Origin: an uncultured Muribaculaceae bacterium
GTDB lineage: Bacteria > Bacteroidota > Bacteroidia > Bacteroidales > Muribaculaceae
NCBI GenBank assembly: GCA_910588065.1
Contig: CAJUPZ010000008.1
Location: forward strand, 1-64,000
Length of the DNA stretch: 64,000 nucleotides
Reading direction: 5' to 3'
The notes below the pieces were generated by a model, which was not told where the DNA came from, did not search any database, and worked only from the letters and a program-made list of their open reading frames with translations. This document shows, one piece after another, positions 32,233 through 40,336 of the stretch; position 1 is the stretch's first letter, and each line of letters begins with the position of its first letter. The position numbers were made by a program, and so were the translations under genes.

Positions 32233-35046
32233 TCAGGAGCGGGACACTTTGAAGCCGGTGTTTGACAGCGACATCTCCACGAAGCGTGCTTTGGCATTCG
32301 GCGGGTTTGTCATGAGCATGGAGCGTATGCGGGCAGCCGCATCGGGATCTTTGGCAACCATATACAGGTAGCCGCCACCCCCCGCTCCGGGCAGTTTGTA
32401 GCCAAGTGTGTAGTCTGCCACAAGTCGCGCAATCTCCGCTACCGCAGGGGGCTCGGTGCCGCTGTCAAGCGCTTTGTTCTGCGCCCATGTGCGTGCCACC
32501 ATGCGGCCGTACTGCTCAAAATCATTGCGCTGAATCGTCTCGGCCATCTGCACGGCGTGGGCTTTCATCTCCTCAAGGAGCTCAAGGTGAGCGCCGGAGT
32601 TGAGGAACATACCGCGCACTATCTCGGCGAGGATATCTTTTGCCGTGCGCGTAAGGCCTGTGTAGTAGAGGATGTGACACGGCGCATATTCGGGGGAGGT
32701 GAATATCTGCTGCGGCAACCAGCTCACGAGAGGACGCTGCGAATAGCCCTCCTCGGTGTGCAGCAGTTTCACTCCGTCAAGAATACCGCCGTACTGATCC
32801 TGCCAGCCGCCGCCGGTTGTGAGCAGTTGCTCGAGCGCGAGAGTGCGGTGGCATATCTCGTTTTCGGGCCATGCGAGCCCGCAGAAATCTGACAAGGCCC
32901 CGAGCACCGTCGCTGCAAGGATGGAGCTTGTGCCGAGTCCCGAACCCGCGGGTATGGCGCTGAGCAGGGTTATCTCGAGTCCGGAGCCGAATTCATCGAG
33001 CTGAGCCTGCAGAGAGGGTGCCGCCTCACGGCAGAAACCGGCAAGCACAAGTGCTGCCTTGGGTATTGAGAATGGCGACCCCACCTTGTTGAACCGGTAC
33101 AGCGAATCGTAATCACTCACCACCTCCATGGCACCGAGGTCGATGGAGCGTAGCACAATCTCCTTTGTGGGCGACGGTTTCACATACACCTGCAGCGGAG
33201 GCTGGCCGTTCAGCTCAATAGCCATGTTCACCACATTGCCTCCGGAGTATATCGAATATGGGGGTGTGTCGGTCCAGCCACCTGCAAGATCTATTCTCAC
33301 CGGGCTGCGCGCCCACACAATCTGGTCGGCAAACACACTGAGTTTCGGCTTCGGCACTCTATCGCTCAGCTCGCCGAGAATCTCCTGCCGGAGAATCTCG
33401 AAAGCACCGGCCTCATCAGCCGCGCCATCTCCACCGGAGCGGGCTGCTATGCGTGAGCGCAGCATAAGGTTGCGGATGCGGGTCATAGCCGGAGCCGAAT
33501 TATCAAGCAGTTCCGGTTTTTCAAGGCCAAAAGCGGCATAGCTTGAGGCAGTGTCGTCAAGGTCAAGCTGATAGTAGATGCTGCGCTCGTAGTTCTTTGA
33601 CAGGAGTCCCCAGTCGAGTTTCTTGAAACTGTTGCGTTGCTGATACAACCGTTCGAGGTTTGCCATCGCCGAAATCTCATCCGCGGAGAGCTTGCGCGCG
33701 GCGGCATACAGCCGCGCGCCCTCGCTGAGCTGAGGCTCGCTCACCATCCAGCGCAGCATAAGCCCGAGCTGCTCAATGGTTTCCGCTACTGGGAAAATAG
33801 GAGCCGACTGGATATCCTTCTGTGTGGAATCTACCTCCACTCCCCTTTCGGCTGCCCACTTGCTGTAGGGCACACCCATCCACATAGTCGACTCATCGGC
33901 GAGCGGCCCGCGCATGGCATCATCGTAGCCATACGGACGCAATGCCCATTCGCTCTGCCCCACCGGCACAATGTCCACACACACTCCGCACGGCAGCGTC
34001 AGATTCCAGTCATTGTATGGCACACCGGTTATCACATGACAATCGCTGAGGTTCCACGAAGCGGGCACATTGCTGTTTTCCACCCACACATTATTGTTTT
34101 TCTCGCTCAGACGGTAGCCCATGTCCACATTCTGGACAAACAGCGCCGGGCTCGGCTTGATTTTACGGTGAAGAATCTTTCGCTGATCCTGCACAAGATT
34201 TTGCAGCGCGAGGGTTGACGACAGCAGCTCCTTTGTGGTGCCGAAGTGGTAAAACTCGCCTCCGGGCAGCGGCAGAATAGCCACAGTGAGGCTGTTCAAC
34301 TCCTTGTCAATGATTGCGGGATTGTCGCCGAGCGCCCTGCCGAAATCGCTGTACAGATCGTAAAATTTCAGGTCGTTGCCGTTGCGGCTACGGCTGCGCA
34401 GCAGGTTTATTGCCTTGTCGCTGAGCAGCCATATGCCTATATCCATCAGAAAAAGATGCTTTTCTGACAGGTCCTCAAGTTGTTTGAGCGACGGCTTCTG
34501 GAGCATGAATTCGAGCCGCTCCGGCGACTCACGGCGGCTCACAAACACGCCGTGGTGCGTTGCCAGCGAAGCATCCACCCATTGGCCGTAGCACACCACA
34601 TCTGCCTGCGGAATGGCCTGCAGCGGCTTCTCCGAGCGGATATATACATCACCGCTCGCAATAAGGGTTGTCAGCGACTGCGGTGCCTCCGCCATGATTT
34701 TTTCAAACAGCGGCAACTGCAGCGACAGCAGGTTCTGGTTCAGCTTCTGTCCTCTCTTCCACCTGAAAACAGGAATCGGGGTAAAAATCTTACCCTCGGG
34801 CGCATACGCAGGCAAGCGCCGGCTCTGTCCGCCGGCATGGATTATGATTTTGCGTGCGCCCGCATCACCGCCGCTGCGCTCCCACTCGTCGAGAATCCAC
34901 GTGGTGCCTCCGCCTGAGCCGAGTTTGCTGCCGGGAGGGTCGCACGAGCAGAAATAGCTGTCGGCGTCAAGATTTTCGAGAGCATGGATGCGCCCTACCG
35001 TATCCGGCGGGAGCGAAAGAAGCTTAATTGTAGTGTTTTCAGCCAT
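32233..35046 (-). CDS. fkp: Bifunctional fucokinase/GDP-fucose pyrophosphorylase
   Basis: 937 residues from MAENTTIK (35046), close to the 949 of Bacteroides Fkp. The N-terminal pyrophosphorylase half has GSGGGTTW and HAGGQSRRLP. The C-terminal GHMP kinase half has SPVRIDLAGGWTDTPPYS, AIPAGSGLGTSS and KLPGAGGGGY. It salvages free L-fucose to GDP-fucose for capsule and glycoprotein fucosylation in gut Bacteroidales. Convergent with the M18 gene. Confidence 0.96.
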   Translation of the reverse strand: MAENTTIKLLSLPPDTVGRIHALENLDADSYFCSCDPPGSKLGSGGGTTWILDEWERSGGDAGARKIIIHAGGQSRRLPAYAPEGKIFTPIPVFRWKRGQKLNQNLLSLQLPLFEKIMAEAPQSLTTLIASGDVYIRSEKPLQAIPQADVVCYGQWVDASLATHHGVFVSRRESPERLEFMLQKPSLKQLEDLSEKHLFLMDIGIWLLSDKAINLLRSRSRNGNDLKFYDLYSDFGRALGDNPAIIDKELNSLTVAILPLPGGEFYHFGTTKELLSSTLALQNLVQDQRKILHRKIKPSPALFVQNVDMGYRLSEKNNNVWVENSNVPASWNLSDCHVITGVPYNDWNLTLPCGVCVDIVPVGQSEWALRPYGYDDAMRGPLADESTMWMGVPYSKWAAERGVEVDSTQKDIQSAPIFPVAETIEQLGLMLRWMVSEPQLSEGARLYAAARKLSADEISAMANLERLYQQRNSFKKLDWGLLSKNYERSIYYQLDLDDTASSYAAFGLEKPELLDNSAPAMTRIRNLMLRSRIAARSGGDGAADEAGAFEILRQEILGELSDRVPKPKLSVFADQIVWARSPVRIDLAGGWTDTPPYSIYSGGNVVNMAIELNGQPPLQVYVKPSPTKEIVLRSIDLGAMEVVSDYDSLYRFNKVGSPFSIPKAALVLAGFCREAAPSLQAQLDEFGSGLEITLLSAIPAGSGLGTSSILAATVLGALSDFCGLAWPENEICHRTLALEQLLTTGGGWQDQYGGILDGVKLLHTEEGYSQRPLVSWLPQQIFTSPEYAPCHILYYTGLTRTAKDILAEIVRGMFLNSGAHLELLEEMKAHAVQMAETIQRNDFEQYGRMVARTWAQNKALDSGTEPPAVAEIARLVADYTLGYKLPGAGGGGYLYMVAKDPDAAARIRSMLMTNPPNAKARFVEMSLSNTGFKVSRS

Positions 35047-35063
35047 GGATGGTAATTTTTCCA

Positions 35064-35071
35064 CAAAAATA
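35064..35071 (-). promoter_or_regulatory. Possible -7 element of fkp
   Basis: TATTTTTG on the minus strand, 17 bases before the ATG at 35046; no -33 box at the right distance. Confidence 0.4.
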
Positions 35072-35161
35072 AACAAGATTGCTCAATGCTAAAAATTTTT
35101 GCCGCACAGAATTTCTCCCGTGGAGTAACAATGTTAGGCAAATTATTGTAATTTTGCGTAA

Positions 35162-35326
35162 TAAGTAGGCATCAAAATTAGTTTATATTATATCTGCCGC
35201 TTCATCATGAGCAGACAGAATATAATGAACAGGGAGTTATGGGGTTCCATAATGACCGGTGAAGCGTATTTTGGATGCCTTGAGGATGCAAAGAGATGAT
35301 ATAAAATAATTTACGAGGACTACTTA
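35162..35326. repeat. 165-bp palindromic element, copy 1
   Basis: The ends pair imperfectly (TAAGTAG at 35162-35168 with CTACTTA at 35320-35326, continuing over about 28 bases). At offset 71 lies a hairpin core: GTTATGG, loop GGTT, CCATAAT (35236-35253), flanked by GGA and GAC. A second element of 164 bp at 62697-62860 has the same core at the same offset but different, also self-complementary, arms. It ends 25 bases before the monooxygenase ATG. Confidence 0.6.
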
Positions 35327-35351
35327 ACAAATCATTTAAACCATAATATTG

Positions 35352-35627
35352 ATGATAAGACTCAACTGCTTTATTGCTGTGGCTGAAGAGCATCGCGCTG
35401 AAGTGATCGCAGCCGCAAAACGCCTCACGGAAGCATCGCTCAAACAGGATGGATGCATTGCATACGACACCTTTGAAAGCGCTACACGGCCCGGCGTACT
35501 GATGATATGCGAGACATGGCGCGATCAGGCTGCCCTTGACTCACACAGCGCGTCAGAGGTATTCGCCACAGAAGTCGGCACAATGCGTTCCCTCGCCGAA
35601 ATGAAGCTTGAAAGCTTCAATTTCTGA
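35352..35627 (+). CDS. ABM-domain (putative quinol monooxygenase) protein
   Basis: 91 residues from ATG 35352. LNCFIAVAEEHRAEVIAAAKRLTEASLKQDGCIAYDTFES and VLMICETWRDQAALDSH are the antibiotic-biosynthesis-monooxygenase/YgiN pattern of a ferredoxin-like dimer. The small-molecule substrate is unknown. First of three small enzyme genes in a row. Confidence 0.85.
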   Translation: MIRLNCFIAVAEEHRAEVIAAAKRLTEASLKQDGCIAYDTFESATRPGVLMICETWRDQAALDSHSASEVFATEVGTMRSLAEMKLESFNF

Positions 35628-35646
35628 CCTGCGGCATAGCACTGTT

Positions 35647-36210
35647 ATGAAAACATTCGAAGAAGAATGGGCTAAGATGCTCAGAGGAGAAGTGTACGAC
35701 GCGGTTCACCCCGAGTTTATCCGCCGGCTCGAGGAAACTCGTCAGAAACTGTGGCGATTCAACAGCATGAGCCCAGGCGCAACAGCTGAACTGAAAGCGA
35801 TTTTCCGCGATGTGGTTGGCAAGTGCGGAGAGCGGTTTCATATCAATCAGCCGTTCAGATGCGACTATGGTTGCAATATTTCCATAGGCGAGGACTTTTT
35901 TGCCAACTTCAATCTCACCATCCTTGACGAGGCTCCGGTGACAATAGGCAGCCATGTGTTCATCGGCCCGAATGTGAGCATATACACCGCCTGCCATCCT
36001 CTTGAACCGGATGCGCGAAACACTGGTGTTGAATGGGCTGAGCCGGTGACAGTAGGAGACAATGTGTGGATAGGGGGCGGCGTGACGATACTCCCCGGGG
36101 TGACAATCGGCTCCAACTGCGTCATCGGAGCCGGCAGTGTGGTGACAAAAGATGTGCCGGCAAACTGTGTGGCTGCTGGCAACCCAGCCCGCGTCATCAG
36201 ACATATCTGA
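35647..36210 (+). CDS. Maltose/galactoside O-acetyltransferase family protein
   Basis: 187 residues. An N-terminal helical Mac domain (MLRGEVYDAVHPEF) is followed by left-handed beta-helix hexapeptide repeats (FHINQPFRCDYGCNISIGEDFFANFN, VTIGSHVFIGPNVSIYT), with the catalytic-type His in ACHPLEP and C-terminal AGNPARVIR. Transfers acetyl from acetyl-CoA to a sugar hydroxyl; the acceptor is unknown. It starts 19 bases after the ABM gene. Confidence 0.9.
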   Translation: MKTFEEEWAKMLRGEVYDAVHPEFIRRLEETRQKLWRFNSMSPGATAELKAIFRDVVGKCGERFHINQPFRCDYGCNISIGEDFFANFNLTILDEAPVTIGSHVFIGPNVSIYTACHPLEPDARNTGVEWAEPVTVGDNVWIGGGVTILPGVTIGSNCVIGAGSVVTKDVPANCVAAGNPARVIRHI

Positions 36211-36215
36211 ACGCA

Positions 36216-36710
36216 ATGCTAATATCCGAAATCACATCCGGCAAAGGTGCATACATGAACCTTCTGCTTATCGGCGACGAACAGCAGGATATGGTAGAGC
36301 TGTATCTTGAAAACTGCAGGCTTTTCATCGGTTTTATAGACAATGAGGCAGTAGGATGCATAGCCTGCACAGAGGTGTCTGACACCCTTGTGGAAGTCAA
36401 AAACCTCGCCGTGACTGAAGGTTTCAGAAACCGGGGCATAGGCCGGTCGCTACTTGAACATATCGAGTCCCTGTACCCGCACCGCGACATACAGCTTGGC
36501 ACCGGAGAAACACCGTCTACGCTCCGTTTTTATGCCAACTGCGGCTACAGATACTCGCACCGCATTGCTGACTTCTTCACCGCGCACTACACCCACCCCA
36601 TCATCGAGGAGGGAGTGGTGCTGAGAGACATGGTGTACCTGCGCAAACGAGCACAGCGTAATGGAGCGGAGCAAACGCCCGCAACAAAGCGCCACCACGA
36701 AACGTTTTAA
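36216..36710 (+). CDS. GNAT-family N-acetyltransferase
   Basis: 164 residues from ATG 36216, 5 bases after the O-acetyltransferase stop. The acetyl-CoA motif is VKNLAVTEGFRNRGIGRSLLEHIES, followed by STLRFYANCGYRYSHRI. Substrate unknown. Confidence 0.88.
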   Translation: MLISEITSGKGAYMNLLLIGDEQQDMVELYLENCRLFIGFIDNEAVGCIACTEVSDTLVEVKNLAVTEGFRNRGIGRSLLEHIESLYPHRDIQLGTGETPSTLRFYANCGYRYSHRIADFFTAHYTHPIIEEGVVLRDMVYLRKRAQRNGAEQTPATKRHHETF

Positions 36711-36740
36711 TGACGAGCACTATTTTTAACTGCCTGAAAC

Positions 36741-36772
36741 TTGGTTCAGTAGAAAAAAATGCATTATATTTG
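36741..36772 (+). promoter_or_regulatory. Promoter of the 44-residue gene
   Basis: TTGG (36741-36744), 20 bases, TATATTTG (36765-36772), 36 bases before the ATG at 36809. Confidence 0.65.
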
Positions 36773-36808
36773 CACAAAGCAATCAAACAATCAATAAAAC
36801 CCACAGAT

Positions 36809-36943
36809 ATGACTCGAACCATCACAATTAAAAAGCCCTCTCAGAGGATGATTCAAGTCTTTGATTCCTTGAGAGACAAGAAGCGCCAACAAATTGAAAA
36901 GTTGACAAAAAAGAAAGAATGTGTCTTTACAATAAAGGTGTAA
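36809..36943 (+). CDS. 44-residue basic orphan protein
   Basis: A short, Lys/Arg-rich protein: MTRTITIKKPSQRMIQVF at the N-terminus, then a charged helix and ECVFTIKV. The beta-strand followed by helix recalls small antitoxin-like or RHH-like proteins of Bacteroidales, but no toxin gene adjoins it. It has its own promoter (36741-36772) and terminator (36975-37001), so it is a single-gene unit. Confidence 0.6.
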   Translation: MTRTITIKKPSQRMIQVFDSLRDKKRQQIEKLTKKKECVFTIKV

Positions 36944-36974
36944 CATGGACATATCTTTTGACATTTATAATGAT

Positions 36975-37001
36975 AAGGGCGATCAAGTAAGGGTCGCCCT
37001 T
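36975..37001 (+). terminator. Terminator of the 44-residue gene
   Basis: AAGGGCGA (36975-36982) pairs with TCGCCCTT (36994-37001) across 11 bases; T-rich sequence follows. Confidence 0.7.
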
Positions 37002-37241
37002 TCGTATTGTTTTCAAAGATGTTTGATATGTACGTCAAAAGCAACAATGTTGCAGGTATAGTGAACTATTGTATAAAAATCGAAGACGCCACCCTCCCTC
37101 GATTCGCACATTTTATATCATCGGAGAGATATTTGCCGGCAGTAAAATTACTGGGAAATATAATAATGGAGAAATAAATAAGCATCGCAATTGGCTATGC
37201 AGTGTGGTCTCGTTGTCGCTCCACCCCACGCCTTTATCCGT

Positions 37242-37402
37242 CCACCCGCTCACCGCGGGTGGTAATTAATGAAGGGCGGTGGAATAAGGGGGGGGCGCGC
37301 GATGTCATGGGCAACCCCGGCACGAGCGCGCAGCGCGAGGCCTGGGGAAGGAGCGCCCCTCCTCTCTCCTATCCTCTGAGCCTCACGAGAGACGATGCTA
37401 TA
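37242..37402. repeat. Dispersed intergenic repeat, copy A, with adjacent hairpin
   Basis: A perfect 8-base-pair hairpin (37242-37249 with 37255-37262) is followed by a GC-rich block at 37299-37402 that recurs at 59432-59529. Shared segments include GCGATGTCA, CCCCGGCACGAGCGCG, AGCGCGAGGCC and a closing GAGCCTC-n-CGAGAG-n-CGATG. The right border coincides with the point where the rhodanese copy breaks off. The AT-rich stretch 37003-37241 holds nothing else recognised. Confidence 0.65.
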
Positions 37403-37550
37403 ATTCCTCAGGGCGGCGAATATCGAGCAGATAAATGTCACCGCCACCCACCAGAGTGGCTTTGAATTCGTTTGGTTCAACAACTTTCACATCCCGAGAT
37501 GTGGAATTGGCACTGTAGGCTGATATTAACATTGTGGCAGTCAGATATAT
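37403..37550 (-). pseudogene. 5' fragment of a rhodanese lipoprotein gene
   Basis: On the minus strand the fragment encodes IYLTATMLISAYSANSTS, DVKVVEPNEFKATLVGGGDIYLLDIRRPEE and then stops at the repeat border. It is a diverged copy of the first third of the intact gene at 39631-40044 (about 75-80% DNA identity by eye). The lipobox Cys is changed (SAYS instead of TACS) and the catalytic part is missing, so it is dead. Confidence 0.8.
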
Positions 37551-37623
37551 GGCGATGGAATCCGCCTCCAGCCCCTTAAGTAGCAATAGACTAATCACAA
37601 AGAACATTACTTTCTCTTTCGTG

Positions 37624-37654
37624 TTGTGTATTAAAAGTAAAAGCATTAACTTTG
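37624..37654 (+). promoter_or_regulatory. Promoter of the Panacea operon
   Basis: TTG (37624-37626), 20 bases, TAACTTTG (37647-37654), 21 bases before the ATG at 37676. Confidence 0.75.
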
Positions 37655-37675
37655 TAGATTATAAAATAACAAAGA

Positions 37676-38356
37676 ATGAGTTTAGGTGTATCAGTCAACA
37701 AAGATAAGAACGGAATGTTATTGGCATATATTGCCCGGAACATTCCCAATGTTCATCTTCGTAAGTTACTAAAAATCATATATTTGATTGACGAGCATTT
37801 TATGAAGATGCGTGGCTTCCCCTTGACTTGGTTTGACTATTACGCCTGGGCAAAGGGACCGGTAGCTCCCGAGGTCTATGACTTAAAGAACGGTGCTTTT
37901 AGTGAGTACGTGGCCTCTCACCACGATGAAAATGGCAAGCGAATTGTCAATGCTGTCAACCCAAATAATATTACCCTTAACTTCGACGAATGGGGGTTTA
38001 GCGACAATGAGGTGAAACAAATTGATGGACTGATTGATTTGTTCCGACACAAAACTGCTGATGAGTTGTCAGACATGACCCACGAACCCGATTCAATCTG
38101 GTCTAAAATCGTGTCACAGAACGAACTTAAGTTTGATGAGACACGTGGCACATCGGATTGTGAGGTTCCGCTTACAATGCTTTTCTCTGACAACGACGAG
38201 AGAGCGGTCATATACCGAAGAACAAAAACCACAATGAAACTGCAAGAGGCTCTGAGAAAGACAAGAAACTCCAAGCATAAAATTCAGTTTGTTGCAGTTA
38301 CACCCAGCGAAAGAGAACAATACGGTCATCCGGCATATAAGCCTGTCATTCCGTGA
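37676..38356 (+). CDS. Panacea-domain (PanA/DUF4065) protein, candidate antitoxin
   Basis: 226 residues. The Panacea core is at about 14-140: NGMLLAYIARNIPNVHLRKLLKIIYLIDEHFMK, then GFPLTWFDYYAWAKGPVAPEVYDL, and the DELSDMTHEPDSIWSK segment. PanA domains act as versatile antitoxins against unrelated toxins; SocA is a related case. It has its own promoter and is coupled (GTGA overlap) to the next gene, the arrangement of PanAT systems. Lower GC than the core genes around it suggests transfer. Confidence 0.85.
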   Translation: MSLGVSVNKDKNGMLLAYIARNIPNVHLRKLLKIIYLIDEHFMKMRGFPLTWFDYYAWAKGPVAPEVYDLKNGAFSEYVASHHDENGKRIVNAVNPNNITLNFDEWGFSDNEVKQIDGLIDLFRHKTADELSDMTHEPDSIWSKIVSQNELKFDETRGTSDCEVPLTMLFSDNDERAVIYRRTKTTMKLQEALRKTRNSKHKIQFVAVTPSEREQYGHPAYKPVIP

Positions 38357-38898
38357 GTAATTGCTACGAATACTACGAGCCATACTACATAATGCGGGGC
38401 AAATCCGACAGTTCGCCCCGCATTATTGATTTATGGAGATTCAAGTCAGACAAAACAAACAGAGTTTATATTGTTAAGTTAGAGCATTTTGCGCAAAATC
38501 TTAAGGCGATTAAATTCTATCCTAAAGATTTTCGCCACAGCGACAACAAATATAAAATACTTACGAATGATTATGAACCTCGCAAAATAGTCTTCTCATG
38601 CTTTGAAATAATGAGGCGTACTTGGGAAAAAGATAAAACGGTGTCTTTTGGCTTTGTTGCCGCGTCTGATATGGAAGAATCCAAGAAGACACGTGGATAC
38701 AACCGGCGCTTTCGATTGTACAAAGCGTTGGTCATGCGATATTTTGGCTACGACACATTCACTCAGATTCACGATAACGACAGAGTTTATCTTATGCTCA
38801 ACAATGATATGATTGCAAGTGGTAAATTGTCCATTGATGAAATGATTGAAAATGTCAACAAAATATTTGGGGAAGAGCTCAATTTCTCATGGGATTAG
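38353..38898 (+). CDS. Unknown protein coupled to PanA, candidate toxin
   Basis: 181 residues from GTG 38353 overlapping the panA stop. The N-terminal half is beta-rich and basic (RIIDLWRFKSDKTNRVYIVKLEHF, then NLKAIKFYPKDFRHSDNKYKILTND). The C-terminal half is helical (KTRGYNRRFRLYKALVMRYFGY). No known toxin motif such as an alarmone synthetase, Fic or RelE site is visible. Its role as toxin is inferred only from position. It ends 54 bases before a convergent gene. Confidence 0.65.
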   Translation: MSNCYEYYEPYYIMRGKSDSSPRIIDLWRFKSDKTNRVYIVKLEHFAQNLKAIKFYPKDFRHSDNKYKILTNDYEPRKIVFSCFEIMRRTWEKDKTVSFGFVAASDMEESKKTRGYNRRFRLYKALVMRYFGYDTFTQIHDNDRVYLMLNNDMIASGKLSIDEMIENVNKIFGEELNFSWD

Positions 38899-38952
38899 CC
38901 ATCAAGCCCGCCCTTCTCAATAGACATGCGGTGCCATACACATGGCGCCGGG

Positions 38953-39576
38953 TCAGCCCTCGGTGTGGAAGCTTGTGAAGGAGGTGCGTTCCTGCTGCGG
39001 TATATCCTGCTTCATCGCGTTGATGGCTTTCAGCAGAAAGGCCATGTTGCGCCCGAGATTGCGCATTGTCTGCAGACCTTCAAGGTCATCCTCCACATCT
39101 TTGGCAGTAAATCCGTGAACCTCATTCCAGTAGGTGCTCGACACTATCGGCATGGCGCTGATGGTGAAATATTTGTTGATTTCATCGAAAGCTGAGGTTG
39201 AGCCCGCTCTGCGCGATGACACAACCGCCGCACCAACCTTCATGGTTTTGTTGATAGTAGCGGAGGTGCTGTAGAAAAGACGATCCAGAAAAGCGAGAAC
39301 CTGACCGTTGCATCCGGCATAATACACCGGGCTGCCTACAACGAGGCCATCGGCCTCAGCAAATTTCGGCGCGGTGTCATTGACAGCGTCGTTGAAAACA
39401 CACCTGCCGTGCTGACGGCAGAAATTGCAGCCGATGCACCCGCGTATATCCTTGTTTGCGATGTTGACGCGTTCTGTCTCAACGCCATTCGCTGCAAGGG
39501 TCGATTCCAATTCTTTCAGGGCTCTGTCGGTGCAGCCGTCAAGATGGGCGCTGCCGTTTACTACCAATACTTTCAT
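38953..39576 (-). CDS. Flavodoxin-fold NADPH-dependent FMN reductase family protein
   Basis: 207 residues. VLVVNGSAHLDGCTDRAL is the FMN phosphate loop, GCIGCNFCRQHGRC is a cysteine cluster common in the iron-sulfur flavoprotein-like branch, and GSPVYYAGCNGQVLAFLDRLFY follows. A cytosolic oxidoreductase of unknown substrate. It is separated from the rhodanese gene by 54 bases. Confidence 0.9.
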   Translation of the reverse strand: MKVLVVNGSAHLDGCTDRALKELESTLAANGVETERVNIANKDIRGCIGCNFCRQHGRCVFNDAVNDTAPKFAEADGLVVGSPVYYAGCNGQVLAFLDRLFYSTSATINKTMKVGAAVVSSRRAGSTSAFDEINKYFTISAMPIVSSTYWNEVHGFTAKDVEDDLEGLQTMRNLGRNMAFLLKAINAMKQDIPQQERTSFTSFHTEG

Positions 39577-39630
39577 TGTCTATCCATTATTTATATGCTG
39601 ATTAACAACAAGCTGCCGGTGATAGTTCTG

Positions 39631-40044
39631 TTATTGGTCAGCATCCTGTGATGATGTGACAGGCAAACCTGCCTGCTGCCATGCAAGGATACCCCCCTTC
39701 ATGTCAACAACCTTGAAACCCTGCGAGGCGAGGTAATCCGCAGCCTCTCCGCTTCTGCGGCCGCTGCGGCAGTAAACGTATATGGTGTCAGACTTGTCAA
39801 GCTCCTCGGCTCCCTTCTTGAAACTTTCGGAATCGAGCCAGTTGAGCAGATGCGCACCCTTTAGGTGTCCGGCCTGATATTCCTCTGGGCGGCGCACATC
39901 AAGCAGATAAACATCACCGCCACCGGCCAAGGCGGCTTTGAACTCACCGGGTTCAACAACTTTCACATCCGGAGAGGAGGCATTTGCACTACAGGCAGTA
40001 ATCAACATTGCGGCAGTCAGATATATGAGTTTAAACATTTTCAT
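39631..40044 (-). CDS. Rhodanese-domain lipoprotein
   Basis: 137 residues. Lipobox LITAC (Cys18) targets it to the envelope. The rhodanese domain (about 27-125) has VYLLDVRRPEEYQAGHLKGA and the active-site loop YCRSGRRSG with Cys92. It transfers sulfane sulfur in the periplasm. A truncated paralogue lies at 37403-37550, on the far side of the Panacea genes. Confidence 0.92.
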   Translation of the reverse strand: MKMFKLIYLTAAMLITACSANASSPDVKVVEPGEFKAALAGGGDVYLLDVRRPEEYQAGHLKGAHLLNWLDSESFKKGAEELDKSDTIYVYCRSGRRSGEAADYLASQGFKVVDMKGGILAWQQAGLPVTSSQDADQ

Positions 40045-40077
40045 TTATGTATCACTTTTATGTATTTTGGTAAAGCA

Positions 40078-40120
40078 AAATAACCGCAAGTCGTTGAAAA
40101 CCAACTACTTACGGTTATTT
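40078..40120 (-). terminator. Terminator of tRNA-Gln
   Basis: A long stem of AAATAACCG/CGGTTATTT, AAGT/ACTT and GTTG/CAAC with two single mismatches, closing on a short A-rich loop. It lies 5 bases after the tRNA 3' end; T-rich sequence follows on both sides. Confidence 0.75.
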
Positions 40121-40125
40121 TTTAG

Positions 40126-40196
40126 TTGCCTTGGAAAGATTCGAACTCTCACAGGCGGAACCAGAATCCGACGTGCTACCATTACACCACAAGGCA
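40126..40196 (-). tRNA. tRNA-Gln (anticodon CTG)
   Basis: 71 bases on the minus strand: acceptor TGCCTTG/CAAGGCA perfect, D-stem GTGT/GCAC, anticodon loop TTCTGGT giving CTG, T-arm GAGAG-TTCGAAT-CTTTC, discriminator A. The outer pair of the anticodon stem is mismatched (T27/C43). No CCA is encoded. Its 3' end faces the 35-40 kb accessory segment. Confidence 0.92.
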
Positions 40197-40336
40197 ATCA
40201 AGTGTCATATCTCTCTCGATTGACGCTGCAAAGTTAGGGAGTTTTTTTATTTCCACCAAATTTTTCGGGATATTTTTTTGCAATATTTTTTTCACCCGAT
40301 GCACAGCGGAGTCATAACGCCCTGAGCGGTCGGATA

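Noticed and set aside
37202..37483. ORFs of 77-92 residues on both strands in the intergenic repeat
   Set aside because: Low-complexity GC-rich repeat; no family resemblance and frames differ between the two repeat copies.
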